Assembly (NCBI GenBank): GCA_034437455.1
Contig: DAOTUB010000029.1
Coordinates: 1-64,000, forward strand
Direction of reading: 5' to 3'
DNA from: DAOTUB01 sp034437455
GTDB taxonomy: Bacteria; Chloroflexota; Anaerolineae; B4-G1
DNA length: 64,000 bases
Every line of letters begins with the position of its first letter. The first letter of the stretch is position 1. The notes under the pieces are model-generated. The model worked only from the letters and a program-made list of their open reading frames with translations. It ran no database searches and was not told the DNA's origin. A program made the translations under genes and the position numbers. Below are positions 41,672 through 50,679 of the stretch, piece by piece.

Positions 41672-44600
41672 TCATGCCTTGCGAATCCCTAGCTTTAGCG
41701 GGTGCCCATCCACCTGATCCTCACCCACCGCGGCTCCCTCGCTCGGCGGCCCGGCCACGAATTCGACGCTCAGGGTCTCGGCGGCGATGTGCTCTCGCCA
41801 CGTCTCGATCGCCTGGGCCAATTCGTCGCTGGCCTGGTAGGTGGTGATGATGCGGTCGTCCAGGTTAAAGTCCGCCTCCTTGCGCAAGTTTTGCACGCGC
41901 CGGATCACCTCACGCGCCAACCCCTCGGCGATCAAGTCGGGGGTGAGCACGACGTCCATGGCCACGGTCACGCCTCGCTCCGAGGCTACCGCCAGCCCCT
42001 CTCGTGGTTCTTCTTGCACCAGCACTTCTTCCGGCGCCAATTCCACGGTTTCTCCGCCTACGTCGAGCCGGAGAGGGAGTTCCGCTCGCAGCCGTTGCAC
42101 CGCTGACATCGGGTCCAGTGCCGCCAGCTCCGCCCGCACCGCCCCGAATCGCTCCCTGAAGCGGGGGCCGAGCACCTGGTTGTCCGGCAGAAGGCGATAG
42201 GTGATCAGATCGGTCGCCTCGTCCACAAAGGTTACCTGCTTGACGTTCAGTTCGTCCTGCACCAGGGCGATCAATTCCTCGCCCAGTTCTCCGGCGACGT
42301 CCGATTCCAGGTGAACCAGCGCGCGAGCCAATGGCTGTCGCAGTTTGATACCCTGGCTGCTGCGGGCCGAGTGGCCCATCGTCACGATCTGCCGGGTCAG
42401 CGCCATCTGCGCCAGGAGTTCCTCGTCTGCTGCCGCCGGATCGGCCTGCGGCGGCGTCCCGTTGGGGCCACCGCCGCCACTACGGGGCCAGGCGGTGTGG
42501 TGGACGCTCTCCAGCCCGTCCGCATCCACCGAGCGAACCAAATTTTGGTACATCACCTCGGTGACAAAGGGCACGATCGGCGCGAGCAGCCGGCAGAGGG
42601 TCGTCAAGACCTGGTAGAGCGTGGCGTAGGCCTCATTCTTGTCCTCGTCCTGCTCGCTTTTCCAGAAACGTCGCCGGCTGCGACGGACGTACCAGTTGCT
42701 CAAGTCGTCCAGGAAAGGCTCCACCGTCATCGTGGCGCCGTAGGCGTCGTACTCCTCCAGGCAGTCGGTGACGCGGGCGACGACCTGATTCAGGCGGGCC
42801 AAGATCCACCGATCCAGCAGGTTGGTGGAGCTTACCGATTGCCCAGGCTCCCACTGATCCAGGTTGGCATACGTCACAAAGAACGAGTAGACGTTCCAGA
42901 GCGGGATCAAGAATTGCCGCCGCACTTCGTCCGCCCTGTTGTAGCCAAAGAGCAGGTTATTTTCCGGCTTGTGGGCGCTGTAGAGCCAGCGCATCACGTC
43001 CACGCCCATCTGGTCGGCGGCCTCGTTGAACTCGATGGCGTTCCCCCACGACTTGTGCATCTCGCGCCCGTCCTCGGCCAGCAGCGTGGCGTAGCCAAAG
43101 CAGCACAGGAAGGGCGGCGAGTTCTCCAGCACCGTCGCCATCGCCAGGAGGCTGTAGAACCAGTTGCGGAACTGGCCGGGGAAGGACTCGCTGATCCAGT
43201 CGGCCGGGTACCACGTTCTCCAAAATTCCGGGTTCGTCCGGTATTGGAGCGTGCTGAAGCTGACGATCCCCGCGTCGAGCCAGGGGTCGCCCACATCGGG
43301 GAGGCGGCTCACTTCCGCGCCGCACTTGGGGCAGGTGATGCGCACCGCGTCGATCCAGGGCTTGTGGGGGGTGTGCCCCTCGAACTCGTCCCAGCCCGCG
43401 ATGGCCCGTTCCTTCAATTCTTCCTTGTCGCCGATGACCTCAAAGTGACCGCATTCCGCGCATTCCCAGATCGGCAGCGCCAGTCCCCAGTATCGCTTCT
43501 TGCTGATCATCCAGTCGTGCATGTTGCGCAGCCAATCCAGCTCGCGCTCCAGCCCAAAGGCCGGGATCCAGCGGATCTGCCGCGTCACGTCCATCATATC
43601 GTACCGCAGTTCATCCATCGAGATGAACCACTCGTCCACCAGCCGAAAGACCAGCTCGGTGCCGCAGCGCCAGCAGACCGGGTAGCGGTGAGTATAGTCC
43701 TCGACCTTGTACAAAAGCCCTTTCTGGCGCAGGCTCTCAAAGACGCGATCGGGGCTTTCAGAGACGTGGGTTCCGGTGAATTGACCGAGACCTTCCAGGA
43801 AGAGTCCCTCCTCACTCAGCGGGGCGATGGAGGGAAGATCGTGCTCCTGGCCCAACTGAAAGTCCTCGGCGCCGCAACCCGGCGCGATGTGGACGATGCC
43901 GGTGCCTTCCGCCTCTCCCACCTCGTCCCACAGGATCACCCGGTGGGCCTCGACGCTTCCGGCAGCCTGCTGGGCCTCCAGCTCGTCAAAGGGGCCGTCG
44001 TAGGTCCAACCCTCCAACGCCGTCCCCTCCATCTCCTCCAGCACCTCGAATTTGCCATCCAGGGTGGAGAGAGCGCCTCTGGAGAGGTACAAAATGTGAT
44101 CCCCCTGGCGAACCTTTACGTAGGTCAATTCCGGCCCCACGGCTGCCGCCACGTTGCTGGTCAACGTCCAGGGGGTGGTGGTCCAGATCAGGAGGCTCTC
44201 TCCCGTAGGGGCGTCGGCCCCTACGGGACTACGCCCCGGACGTCCCCGCAGCGGGAAGCGCAGGGTGACGCCGGGGTGGGTCAGTTCCCGGTAGCCATCG
44301 GTGACGATCTCGTGCTGGGTCATGCCGGTGGCGCAGCGAGGACACCAGGGCATCACATCTTTGCCCTTGTATAGCCAACCTTTCTCCCAGCATCGTTTGA
44401 GGAACGTCCAGATCATATAGTTGTTTTCGGTGGAGAAGGTAAAGTAGGAGCCGCCCAGTTCCGGCAAGCCCAGGCGGGCGACGATGCGCTCGACGGTATC
44501 CGTCACCAAGCCCTCTGGTCCTTCGACGGTGATGATCTCCCCCGGGTCTTTTTCCAGCCGGTCCGCCAGATCGCGCAGCATATCCGTATCGTTCCAGTCC

Positions 44601-45025
44601 ATCCAGTACCCCAGGCGGATGGATTGTTCGGTCTGGACGGCGGCGTAGCGGAGCACTCGCTCCTTGCACTTGCGCACAAAGCGGGCGATGCCGTATTCCT
44701 CGATGTCTCGCTTGGAGTGAAAGCCCTGCTCTTTTTCGACCTCCACCTCGACCCAGAGGCCCTGGCAGTCAAAGCCGTTCTGGTAGCGGGTGCGAAAGCC
44801 GTTCATCGCTTTGAAGCGGTGATACAGGTCTTTGTAGGCGCGCCCCCAACCGTGATGGACGCCCATCGGGTTGTTGGCTGTGATCGGGCCGTCGATGAAG
44901 GACCAGCGCGGGCCGTCTTGGCGCAAAGCTACTAATTTTTTGAACGCCTCCGTCTCTTTCCAAAAGTCCAGAATCTCTAGCTCTTGAGCCACAAAGTCAA
45001 CGGGATTGGGTACTGGTTTGAACAT
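41672..45025 (-). CDS. ileS: Isoleucyl-tRNA synthetase
   Basis: 1117 residues. Catalytic motif ITANNPMGVHHGWGR in place of classical HIGH, and EMHKSWGN in place of KMSKS, pointing to the eukaryote-like (type 2) IleRS. Editing domain with WTTTPWTL is complete; anticodon-binding and C-terminal parts present. A palindromic repeat is inserted in frame at 44201-44228, adding RSPVGADAPTGE just before LLIWTTTPWTL, at the edge of the editing domain. The gap to ilvE (45026-45217) is a divergent promoter region. Confidence 0.97.
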   Translation of the reverse strand: MFKPVPNPVDFVAQELEILDFWKETEAFKKLVALRQDGPRWSFIDGPITANNPMGVHHGWGRAYKDLYHRFKAMNGFRTRYQNGFDCQGLWVEVEVEKEQGFHSKRDIEEYGIARFVRKCKERVLRYAAVQTEQSIRLGYWMDWNDTDMLRDLADRLEKDPGEIITVEGPEGLVTDTVERIVARLGLPELGGSYFTFSTENNYMIWTFLKRCWEKGWLYKGKDVMPWCPRCATGMTQHEIVTDGYRELTHPGVTLRFPLRGRPGRSPVGADAPTGESLLIWTTTPWTLTSNVAAAVGPELTYVKVRQGDHILYLSRGALSTLDGKFEVLEEMEGTALEGWTYDGPFDELEAQQAAGSVEAHRVILWDEVGEAEGTGIVHIAPGCGAEDFQLGQEHDLPSIAPLSEEGLFLEGLGQFTGTHVSESPDRVFESLRQKGLLYKVEDYTHRYPVCWRCGTELVFRLVDEWFISMDELRYDMMDVTRQIRWIPAFGLERELDWLRNMHDWMISKKRYWGLALPIWECAECGHFEVIGDKEELKERAIAGWDEFEGHTPHKPWIDAVRITCPKCGAEVSRLPDVGDPWLDAGIVSFSTLQYRTNPEFWRTWYPADWISESFPGQFRNWFYSLLAMATVLENSPPFLCCFGYATLLAEDGREMHKSWGNAIEFNEAADQMGVDVMRWLYSAHKPENNLLFGYNRADEVRRQFLIPLWNVYSFFVTYANLDQWEPGQSVSSTNLLDRWILARLNQVVARVTDCLEEYDAYGATMTVEPFLDDLSNWYVRRSRRRFWKSEQDEDKNEAYATLYQVLTTLCRLLAPIVPFVTEVMYQNLVRSVDADGLESVHHTAWPRSGGGGPNGTPPQADPAAADEELLAQMALTRQIVTMGHSARSSQGIKLRQPLARALVHLESDVAGELGEELIALVQDELNVKQVTFVDEATDLITYRLLPDNQVLGPRFRERFGAVRAELAALDPMSAVQRLRAELPLRLDVGGETVELAPEEVLVQEEPREGLAVASERGVTVAMDVVLTPDLIAEGLAREVIRRVQNLRKEADFNLDDRIITTYQASDELAQAIETWREHIAAETLSVEFVAGPPSEGAAVGEDQVDGHPLKLGIRKA
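44201..44228. repeat. 28-bp palindromic repeat inserted in frame in ileS (copy 2)
   Basis: TCCCGTAGGGG...CCCCTACGGGA around CGTCGG; inverted copy of the element at 4344-4371, read in the same protein frame. Confidence 0.85.
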
Positions 45026-45131
45026 ATTCTCCTCCTGCTTGCATGGATTGACAAAACATGATCTCTACGCTGCGATGAATTTATATTCCCTGAATGGATT
45101 GTGCGGATTCACTCGTCCTGCTCTGATTCGT

Positions 45132-45160
45132 TTGACATTTTTGATTCTTTCCTCTAAAAT
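45132..45160 (+). promoter_or_regulatory. Promoter of ilvE
   Basis: TTGACA (45132-45137), 17 bases, TAAAAT (45155-45160). Confidence 0.75.
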
Positions 45161-45217
45161 TCCTCTGTGTCGTCGCAATACGATTTCCTCTCAAAATACA
45201 TATAGAAAGGAGAACTG

Positions 45218-46267
45218 ATGTTAAAATCGTTCAGCGAACAATCTCCCCGCCCGTCCCAAAAGTCGGGTTGGGACAACGAACTGGGTTTTGGCTATCGTGA
45301 GACGGACGCCTTCTGGCTTGCCCGCTGGAGCGTCGACGATGGCTGGGAACCAGGGCAACTCTACGAACACCAGGGGGCCGTGCTGGAGCTTTCCCCTGGC
45401 GCGAATGTTTTACACTACGCTCAGGCGGTTTTTGAGGGCATGAAGGCTCGCCGCACGCGAGAAGGGAAGGTCGTCCTCTTCCGCCCCGCCGACAATGCAC
45501 GTCGCATGCGCGCCTCTGCCGCTCGCCTGGTAATGCAGGCGCCTTCAGTGAACGAGTTCTTGAAGGCGGTCACCACGGTCGTGCAGACCAACAGTCACTG
45601 GGTGCCCGGTTATGGCAAAGGCAGCCTCTACATCCGTCCGACTCTCGTTGGTTCGGGGTCAGTGCTCGGCGTGAGGCCTGCCCCGGAATACCTGTTCTTT
45701 GTCTTTGTCTGCCCCGTGGGAAAGTATATGGGCGGCGACCGGCTCATTGTGTTTCCCTCGGTTCACCGGGCCGCTCCCCACGGCATCGGTGCGGCAAAGG
45801 CGGCGGGCAATTATGCAGCTTCCTTGCTCGCTCACGAGGTGGCCCACGACATGGGCTACACCGACGCGCTCTATCTCCAGGCTCGCGAGGACCGCTACAT
45901 TGAAGAGTTGAGCGGCGCGAATTTCTTTGCCATTCTCCGCAACGGCGCTCTCGTCACTCCAGAGCTAGGCTCGATCCTTCCCGGCTTTACCCGCGATTCC
46001 CTCCTCACCATCGCCCGCGAGCTTTTTGGCTGGATCGCCGTGGAGAGGAAGCTCTCTATTGACGAGGTGTTGAGTGACGCCGTAGAGGCTTTTTACACCG
46101 GCACTGCCGCCGTCCTCTCTCCGGTCACCACTATCAACTACAATGGAGAGGATTACACCATCGGCGACGGCAAACCCGGTCCTCGGTCAGAAAAACTCCG
46201 GCAAGCACTGAACGAGGTTCAATTGCAGGAACAGCCCGATCTATGGGATTGGGTAGTGGAGGTGTAG
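45218..46267 (+). CDS. ilvE: Branched-chain amino acid aminotransferase
   Basis: 349 residues of fold-type IV: VFEGMKARR, IGAAKAAGNYAASLL with the PLP lysine, IEELSGANFFAIL, TGTAAVLSPV. Last step of Leu/Ile/Val synthesis or first of their breakdown. AAAGGAG before ATG. Divergent from ileS. Confidence 0.95.
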   Translation: MLKSFSEQSPRPSQKSGWDNELGFGYRETDAFWLARWSVDDGWEPGQLYEHQGAVLELSPGANVLHYAQAVFEGMKARRTREGKVVLFRPADNARRMRASAARLVMQAPSVNEFLKAVTTVVQTNSHWVPGYGKGSLYIRPTLVGSGSVLGVRPAPEYLFFVFVCPVGKYMGGDRLIVFPSVHRAAPHGIGAAKAAGNYAASLLAHEVAHDMGYTDALYLQAREDRYIEELSGANFFAILRNGALVTPELGSILPGFTRDSLLTIARELFGWIAVERKLSIDEVLSDAVEAFYTGTAAVLSPVTTINYNGEDYTIGDGKPGPRSEKLRQALNEVQLQEQPDLWDWVVEV

Positions 46268-46305
46268 GGGCAATTCATCACCACAGACTATAGGCATCGC
46301 CCGTG

Positions 46306-46343
46306 GACCTGACAGGTCTTGATTCCCAGAGACCTGTCAGGTC
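46306..46343. repeat. 14-bp inverted repeat between convergent genes
   Basis: GACCTGACAGGTCT (46306-46319) and AGACCTGTCAGGTC (46330-46343). Each arm is itself partly palindromic. Candidate bidirectional terminator or repeat. Confidence 0.6.
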
Positions 46344-46426
46344 TGCGTAGTGGTATCGTTTGTTAATGAGCTTTTTCCGCGTCGCCATGGGAGGCTTCAG
46401 ACCAACACGGCGTATGGTTCTCTGCG

Positions 46427-47143
46427 CTATTCCTCCAGTCCGACCACCAATCGTTTGTTTATCTTCCCTTTGCTCTTGTAATCCACGATCTTTAGCGGGC
46501 CGACCTCGGAGGTGTTCGTCACGTGCGTCCCGCCGTCGGCCTGGATGTCCAATCCCTCGATCTCGACCACCCGCACCCGCGTGATGCGCTCCGGCAGCAG
46601 GTTGATTTTGGTGCGGATCAGGTCCGGGATCTGGAAAGCCTCCTCGCGAGGCAAGATGCGCACGTGCACCGGGCGGGCGGCGGCGACCTCGATGTTGATC
46701 TTTTCCTCGATCTCGTTCACCAGCTCCCGCTGCATGTGCTCGAACTCGAAATCCATCCGTCCTCGCAGCGGCTTCATATTGCCGCCGGTCACCGACGCGC
46801 CATAGTCGCGCCAGATCACGCCGCACAGGATGTGCATGGCGGTGTGCGTGCGCATCAGCGCGTAGCGGTGCTCCCAATCGAGGACGCCCTTGACGCGCGT
46901 GCCCTCTGGCGGCGGTTCGCTGCTTAGTGTGTGCACCACGTGACCGTCGTTGTAGCCCGTTTTGACGACTTCCCACTTGTCGTCGTCCGCAAGCAGCCAC
47001 CCGACGTCGTAGGGTTGTCCGCCGCCGCCGGGGTAGAACGCCGTTCGATCCAATGCTACTCGGTTGTCGTCTTCAAGTACCTCGGTCACCACTGCCTCGA
47101 ACTCGCGCAGGGTGCTGTCCGTCTGATAGAGTAATTCGATCAT
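46427..47143 (-). CDS. Alanyl-tRNA editing protein AlaX-like
   Basis: 238 residues: FYPGGGGQPYDVGWL, RTHTAMHILCGVIW (HxxxH zinc site), DIQADGGTHVTNTSEVG (GTHV with the second part of the site). The usual Cys of CGGTH is Asp here. Deacylates Ser-tRNA(Ala) or Gly-tRNA(Ala). Overlaps the GNAT gene by four bases. Confidence 0.88.
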   Translation of the reverse strand: MIELLYQTDSTLREFEAVVTEVLEDDNRVALDRTAFYPGGGGQPYDVGWLLADDDKWEVVKTGYNDGHVVHTLSSEPPPEGTRVKGVLDWEHRYALMRTHTAMHILCGVIWRDYGASVTGGNMKPLRGRMDFEFEHMQRELVNEIEEKINIEVAAARPVHVRILPREEAFQIPDLIRTKINLLPERITRVRVVEIEGLDIQADGGTHVTNTSEVGPLKIVDYKSKGKINKRLVVGLEE

Positions 47144-47628
47144 TCTTTCTCCAAATTGTACCAGAGTGTGTGCATGTAATCCGTGCAACCGACGGCCCGC
47201 CAAAAGGCCTGGGAGACGGGATTGTTGTGGGCTACCTGTAGCTCCAGGTGAGAGACGCCTCGCTTGCGGAACCACGCCGTCAGCGTCTCAAAGAGTGCCC
47301 GTCCCACGCCGCTGCGCCTCGCCGCCGGATCCACGACAATGTCCGTCACGTAGCCGTACCGCCCAGGCTCGAAAACCGGGTACGGATCGCGCAGCGTGCC
47401 CATGATCTGGCCGATCAATTTGCCTTCCTCCTCGGCCACAAAGACGCACCAGTCCTCTTTGCCCCAGATGTCGTCCCGCACGTGCTTTTCCCACGCTTGT
47501 TCTCCCTCTGGTGCAGGGGCAGGACGAAAACGCGGCTCGACCTGGGCGTGCAAGTCCATCATCTCCCGCCACAACCGCAGCATCTCTGGCATATCTCTCT
47601 CGGCGCCAGGCCGAATAGCGAACGTCAT
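47140..47628 (-). CDS. GNAT-family N-acetyltransferase
   Basis: 162 residues: YVTDIVVDPAARRSGVGRAL with the acetyl-CoA loop RRSGVG, LQVAHNNPVSQAFWRAVGC. GGAGG before ATG 47628. Downstream of a T-box leader and coupled to AlaX; the acceptor is unknown. Confidence 0.85.
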   Translation of the reverse strand: MTFAIRPGAERDMPEMLRLWREMMDLHAQVEPRFRPAPAPEGEQAWEKHVRDDIWGKEDWCVFVAEEEGKLIGQIMGTLRDPYPVFEPGRYGYVTDIVVDPAARRSGVGRALFETLTAWFRKRGVSHLELQVAHNNPVSQAFWRAVGCTDYMHTLWYNLEKE

Positions 47629-47640
47629 TCCTTCCTCCAA

Positions 47641-47920
47641 ACGAAAAAGCTCCCATCCCCAAAGGGACGAGAGCCTACAACTCCCGCGGTACCACCCCTC
47701 TTGCCCCGCGCAGGCGGAGCCTCTCTGTCAGCGACCAACATCGCCGCGTCCCGGTTAACGGTGGACGAGCCCGTCTGAGCTTACTTGGCCGGCGGCCTTT
47801 CGGTCAGCGGCTCCAGAGGGATTTTCGACGCGGTTCTCGGGCCTGGCTTTCACCGGTCCCAGGCTCTCTGGGCCGATACCCCGCGCTTACTCGTCTCCAT
47901 CATCGCCTTTGATAACGTGG
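47641..47920 (-). ncRNA. T-box leader RNA upstream of GNAT-AlaX
   Basis: The diagnostic T-box sequence GGTGGTACCGCGG is at 47684-47696 (- strand). Further upstream are the stem I elements: GACGAGTAAGCG (AGTA motif, about 47880-47900), GGTGAAAGCC and a GGAGC near the stem base. Downstream a terminator stem (GCTCTCGTCCC / GGGATGGGAGC) is followed by TTTTT at 47644-47648. The probable specifier lies in GAAAATCCC: ATC (Ile) if the codon follows GAA directly, but I cannot fix it. This fills most of the 341-base gap 47629-47969. Confidence 0.88.
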
Positions 47921-47925
47921 CGTGC

Positions 47926-47954
47926 ATTATGCCACAGGAGCGCAGAGATGTCAA
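47926..47954 (-). promoter_or_regulatory. Promoter of the T-box leader
   Basis: - strand TTGACA (47949-47954), 17 bases, CATAAT (47926-47931). Confidence 0.8.
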
Positions 47955-47969
47955 GCCTTTTGGGGCGTG

Positions 47970-48872
47970 TCAATTCAGCACGTGCATCTGCGGCTTGAGC
48001 GGGATACGTTCGATCAGGTCGACGATGTCCGCGTCGGTGATCTGGTCGTCGGGTTTGTCGACCAGGCAGCGGCAGACGGCCTCCATCACGTTGGTGCCGA
48101 AGGAGCGACCCTCCAGACGGGGTGTGCTCGTCACCAGGATGTGCAGGTTGCGCTCCCGGAGCTCCTCGACGTTCCGGGCCGTGGTCGTGTTGGTGATGAT
48201 GATCTTGCCCGAAAGGTCGTCGGGCATGTGGGAGCGGATCTGGACAAAGTCGCCCGTGATGATGTCGGCCTCGTGGTAATAGCGAGCGTGTTTGGTCGAA
48301 GGCTCTTCTTCCTGCTCTTCTCCCAGCGCGTAGAAAAACGTAAAGGGTAGCTGAGTGAGGATGGGTAGCAAAATCGCGGCCAGAATGTGCAAGGCGCGCA
48401 GACCACGGACAGGGATGGGAAGACCAAGCGCAAATATCAGATCGCCAAAGGTGACGTCGCAGCCCGCCTCTACCATCGCCTTGGCCAGGCCGTAACGGTC
48501 TACACCCGTCGTCTGTAGCACTTTCTTTCCTTTGAGTGCGATGCCGTGCTCTTCAAGGGCTTGTAGTGCATAGGGAGCCAGGAGGTGTTTGAGGCCGTTG
48601 CCATCGCCCACCTTTGAGATTTTGATCGCCTCGCGGATGCGGCGGGCGTAGCGCCAATAGTAACGCCGACCGGCGACGACCTGGTAGAACTCGGTGCCTC
48701 CCACGCCAAAGGCATCTACTTTGCCGTCGTTTTCGCGGTAGAGTTGGAGCGCTTTTTCCAGGTCGCCGTTGGTGCCCTGGCGGCTGATCCAGAAGCGTTC
48801 TCCCAGGAACTCGGCCTCGGTGGTGTGATCGCGGGTGGGCGATCCCAGGCTGACGCTAAGTACTTTTTTCAT
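47970..48872 (-). CDS. Conserved protein, quinate-5-dehydrogenase-like annotation group
   Basis: 300 residues starting VLSVSLGSPTRDHTTEAEFL and containing KVDAFGVGGTEFYQVVAG, GKKVLQTTGVDRYGLAKAMV and ITNTTTARNVEELRERNLHI. Relatives carry the label quinate 5-dehydrogenase in databases, but I see no proven dehydrogenase motif; function open. Confidence 0.55.
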   Translation of the reverse strand: MKKVLSVSLGSPTRDHTTEAEFLGERFWISRQGTNGDLEKALQLYRENDGKVDAFGVGGTEFYQVVAGRRYYWRYARRIREAIKISKVGDGNGLKHLLAPYALQALEEHGIALKGKKVLQTTGVDRYGLAKAMVEAGCDVTFGDLIFALGLPIPVRGLRALHILAAILLPILTQLPFTFFYALGEEQEEEPSTKHARYYHEADIITGDFVQIRSHMPDDLSGKIIITNTTTARNVEELRERNLHILVTSTPRLEGRSFGTNVMEAVCRCLVDKPDDQITDADIVDLIERIPLKPQMHVLN

Positions 48873-48893
48873 CGAAACCTCTCTTTCTGGTGG

Positions 48894-49304
48894 CTAGTAT
48901 GGCGGCGGGCGCAAGATCAGTGTCGCCGTATCAAACTCAAAGGTAGTGCGAAACTGGGCAAGGAAGTTGACGCCCAAAGCACCATCAATACGTAAGCGAG
49001 GAGGAAAGTCTACCACACCTATTTCAAGATTTGTTATCTCAATGCCTCCGATTTGCAGGTAATCAAGTTTGAAGGTGGGGATTAGTGGAGCGCGAGTAGT
49101 GTGGGCGGTGCCGATCGCCAGCATTCGGTGAGGTTTGTGAAGAGATAAGCCGAGCCGGTTGGCGGTGCGTGGAACGACAATGGTAATGGCGGCTTCTGTG
49201 TCAACCAACAAGCGTGCTCGTATCTTGCGATTCAGCCGCGTAGCGGCCACCAATACGCCACCGAGATGGCGTATACACCGAATCCGGTCAGATTGCCTGT
49301 TCAC
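48894..49304 (-). CDS. Retropepsin-like protein, second copy
   Basis: 136 residues, GTG start overlapping the upstream stop (GTGA). Fold match: ARLLVDTEAAITIVVPRTAN and IDGALGVNFLAQF. The DTG/DSG motif reads DTE, so peptidase activity is doubtful. Same two-gene layout as 15784-16556. Confidence 0.6.
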   Translation of the reverse strand: MNRQSDRIRCIRHLGGVLVAATRLNRKIRARLLVDTEAAITIVVPRTANRLGLSLHKPHRMLAIGTAHTTRAPLIPTFKLDYLQIGGIEITNLEIGVVDFPPRLRIDGALGVNFLAQFRTTFEFDTATLILRPPPY

Positions 49305-49552
49305 AACACTACGACCATATCCTCTGGGATCGGTTCGCCGGTCCAGAATAGATAAGTATTAGTTTCGGGGCTTTGTTGGTGCAGAGCAAGTTCCTGGCTG
49401 ACGAGGCGATCTACTTCTCGCTCCGAGCCGTGCCCGAGTACGCGGCCGGCTACTACCTGATGGTCTTTCACACGGGTAACTCCAACCAAGACCCACTTAT
49501 CGGGCCAACGAAGTTCGATTTCTTCGATCGTTAACTCAATATCTTTGGACAT
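49301..49552 (-). CDS. Small DUF5678-like protein
   Basis: 83 residues (WPDKWVLVGVTRVKDHQVV, FWTGEPIPEDMVVVL). DUF5678-like, partner of the retropepsin-like gene that overlaps it. AAGGAT before ATG 49552. Confidence 0.55.
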   Translation of the reverse strand: MSKDIELTIEEIELRWPDKWVLVGVTRVKDHQVVAGRVLGHGSEREVDRLVSQELALHQQSPETNTYLFWTGEPIPEDMVVVL

Positions 49553-49627
49553 ATCTTTTATCCTTTTCTCGACTTGCCCGTAGTATACCACACTGCACAT
49601 TCATTGTCTATCGCATACGCGCCACTG

Positions 49628-50557
49628 CTAGTCCGGCCACACCGGTAGGAATATGGACCACTGTTCGGGCCGGGCGCGGATGAACTCCTCGAGTTGAGCA
49701 GTCACACGCCGCAGGTTGATGCTGAACTCTTCGTCCGGGTCGCCGGTGCGCACCATCTCCAGCGGCGGTGCAAAGCGCACTGTGTTGACTCCCTGCAAGT
49801 CTCGATAGGGGCTGCCGACGAGGATAGCCGCGTCGGTCTTGAGCGCGAGCCGGACGTGACCGGTCGGCAGTGCTGCCGGGCGACCAAAGAACTCGACTCG
49901 CTCCGCTGTGTCCTCTACGGGCCGATCGATGCCGGTCACCACGATTCCTCCGTTGCGCAACCACCGGATCGCTTGGCGCAACGCCGGGACGTTGATGGGT
50001 GTCAGATGCAGACCGGCCTGCACGCGCATCTGATCCATCAGAGCAAAGCCGCCGCCCGGGGGGATTGCCAGTCCCAACACCTGGACCTCGATCCCGTAGG
50101 CAGCCAACGTCAGGAGGAACAGATTAAAGTTGCCGGTGTGGACTCCGACGACGATCAACCCCTTGCCGCGCTGCTGCGCCTGTTCGATATAGTCCCAGGC
50201 TTCGGATGGGATGTGAATGGCTGAGCGCATGGCTTCCGGTCCCTGGCCTACCAGATGCCAAAAGTCATAGTTGTTGCGGGCGTTGTTGCGAAAAACCTGG
50301 CGCACCATTCGGTGCAGCGTCTTCTCCTCGACCTGCGGGCCGACCACCTGGCGTAGATTGGCATGTACGACCCAGTAGATTTCTGGTTCGAGTCCGTTGA
50401 TCAGTCCGGAGATGAGATCCGCCACACCGTACCCGAGGAGCGGCGGCGCGTACTTGCTGAGCCAGATCCCTGCGCCGGTGACCAGTCCGCTGCCGAGAAA
50501 TCGTTGGAGTGATGTGGGTTGGGTTTGCCGCTTGTCGCGGCGGTCTTGGGAATTCAT
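49628..50557 (-). CDS. Lysophospholipid/LpxL-like acyltransferase
   Basis: 309 residues of the HtrB/LpxL/PatA family: VVGVHTGNFNLFLLTLAAYG in place of HxxxxD/E (here HTGNFN, Asn instead of acid), LIVVGVH, TGIDRPVED, ERVEFFGRPAALPTGHVRLA. Probably acylates a glycolipid or phospholipid. Start 50557 or 50569; neither has a clear ribosome site. Confidence 0.75.
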   Translation of the reverse strand: MNSQDRRDKRQTQPTSLQRFLGSGLVTGAGIWLSKYAPPLLGYGVADLISGLINGLEPEIYWVVHANLRQVVGPQVEEKTLHRMVRQVFRNNARNNYDFWHLVGQGPEAMRSAIHIPSEAWDYIEQAQQRGKGLIVVGVHTGNFNLFLLTLAAYGIEVQVLGLAIPPGGGFALMDQMRVQAGLHLTPINVPALRQAIRWLRNGGIVVTGIDRPVEDTAERVEFFGRPAALPTGHVRLALKTDAAILVGSPYRDLQGVNTVRFAPPLEMVRTGDPDEEFSINLRRVTAQLEEFIRARPEQWSIFLPVWPD

Positions 50558-50609
50558 GGTGATGCGCATTCTATAACTGATTGGAGTAAGAGTCAACTTT
50601 GGAAGCCAT

Positions 50610-50638
50610 TTGCCCTGCTTACGGCAGTGTGTTACAAT
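50610..50638 (+). promoter_or_regulatory. Promoter of cobO
   Basis: TTGCCC (50610-50615), 17 bases, TACAAT (50633-50638). No cobalamin riboswitch features recognised in the leader. Confidence 0.6.
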
Positions 50639-50679
50639 TTGGTCCAGGATAGAATGGTGCAGCAAGTGAGGAATGATCA

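Noticed and set aside
42311..44374. Long open frame (687 codons) on the + strand opposite ileS
   Set aside because: Antisense shadow of a GC-rich gene; no family features, while the - strand reads as IleRS throughout.
50558..50679. Cobalamin riboswitch upstream of cobO
   Set aside because: Leader is too short and lacks the conserved B12-box.
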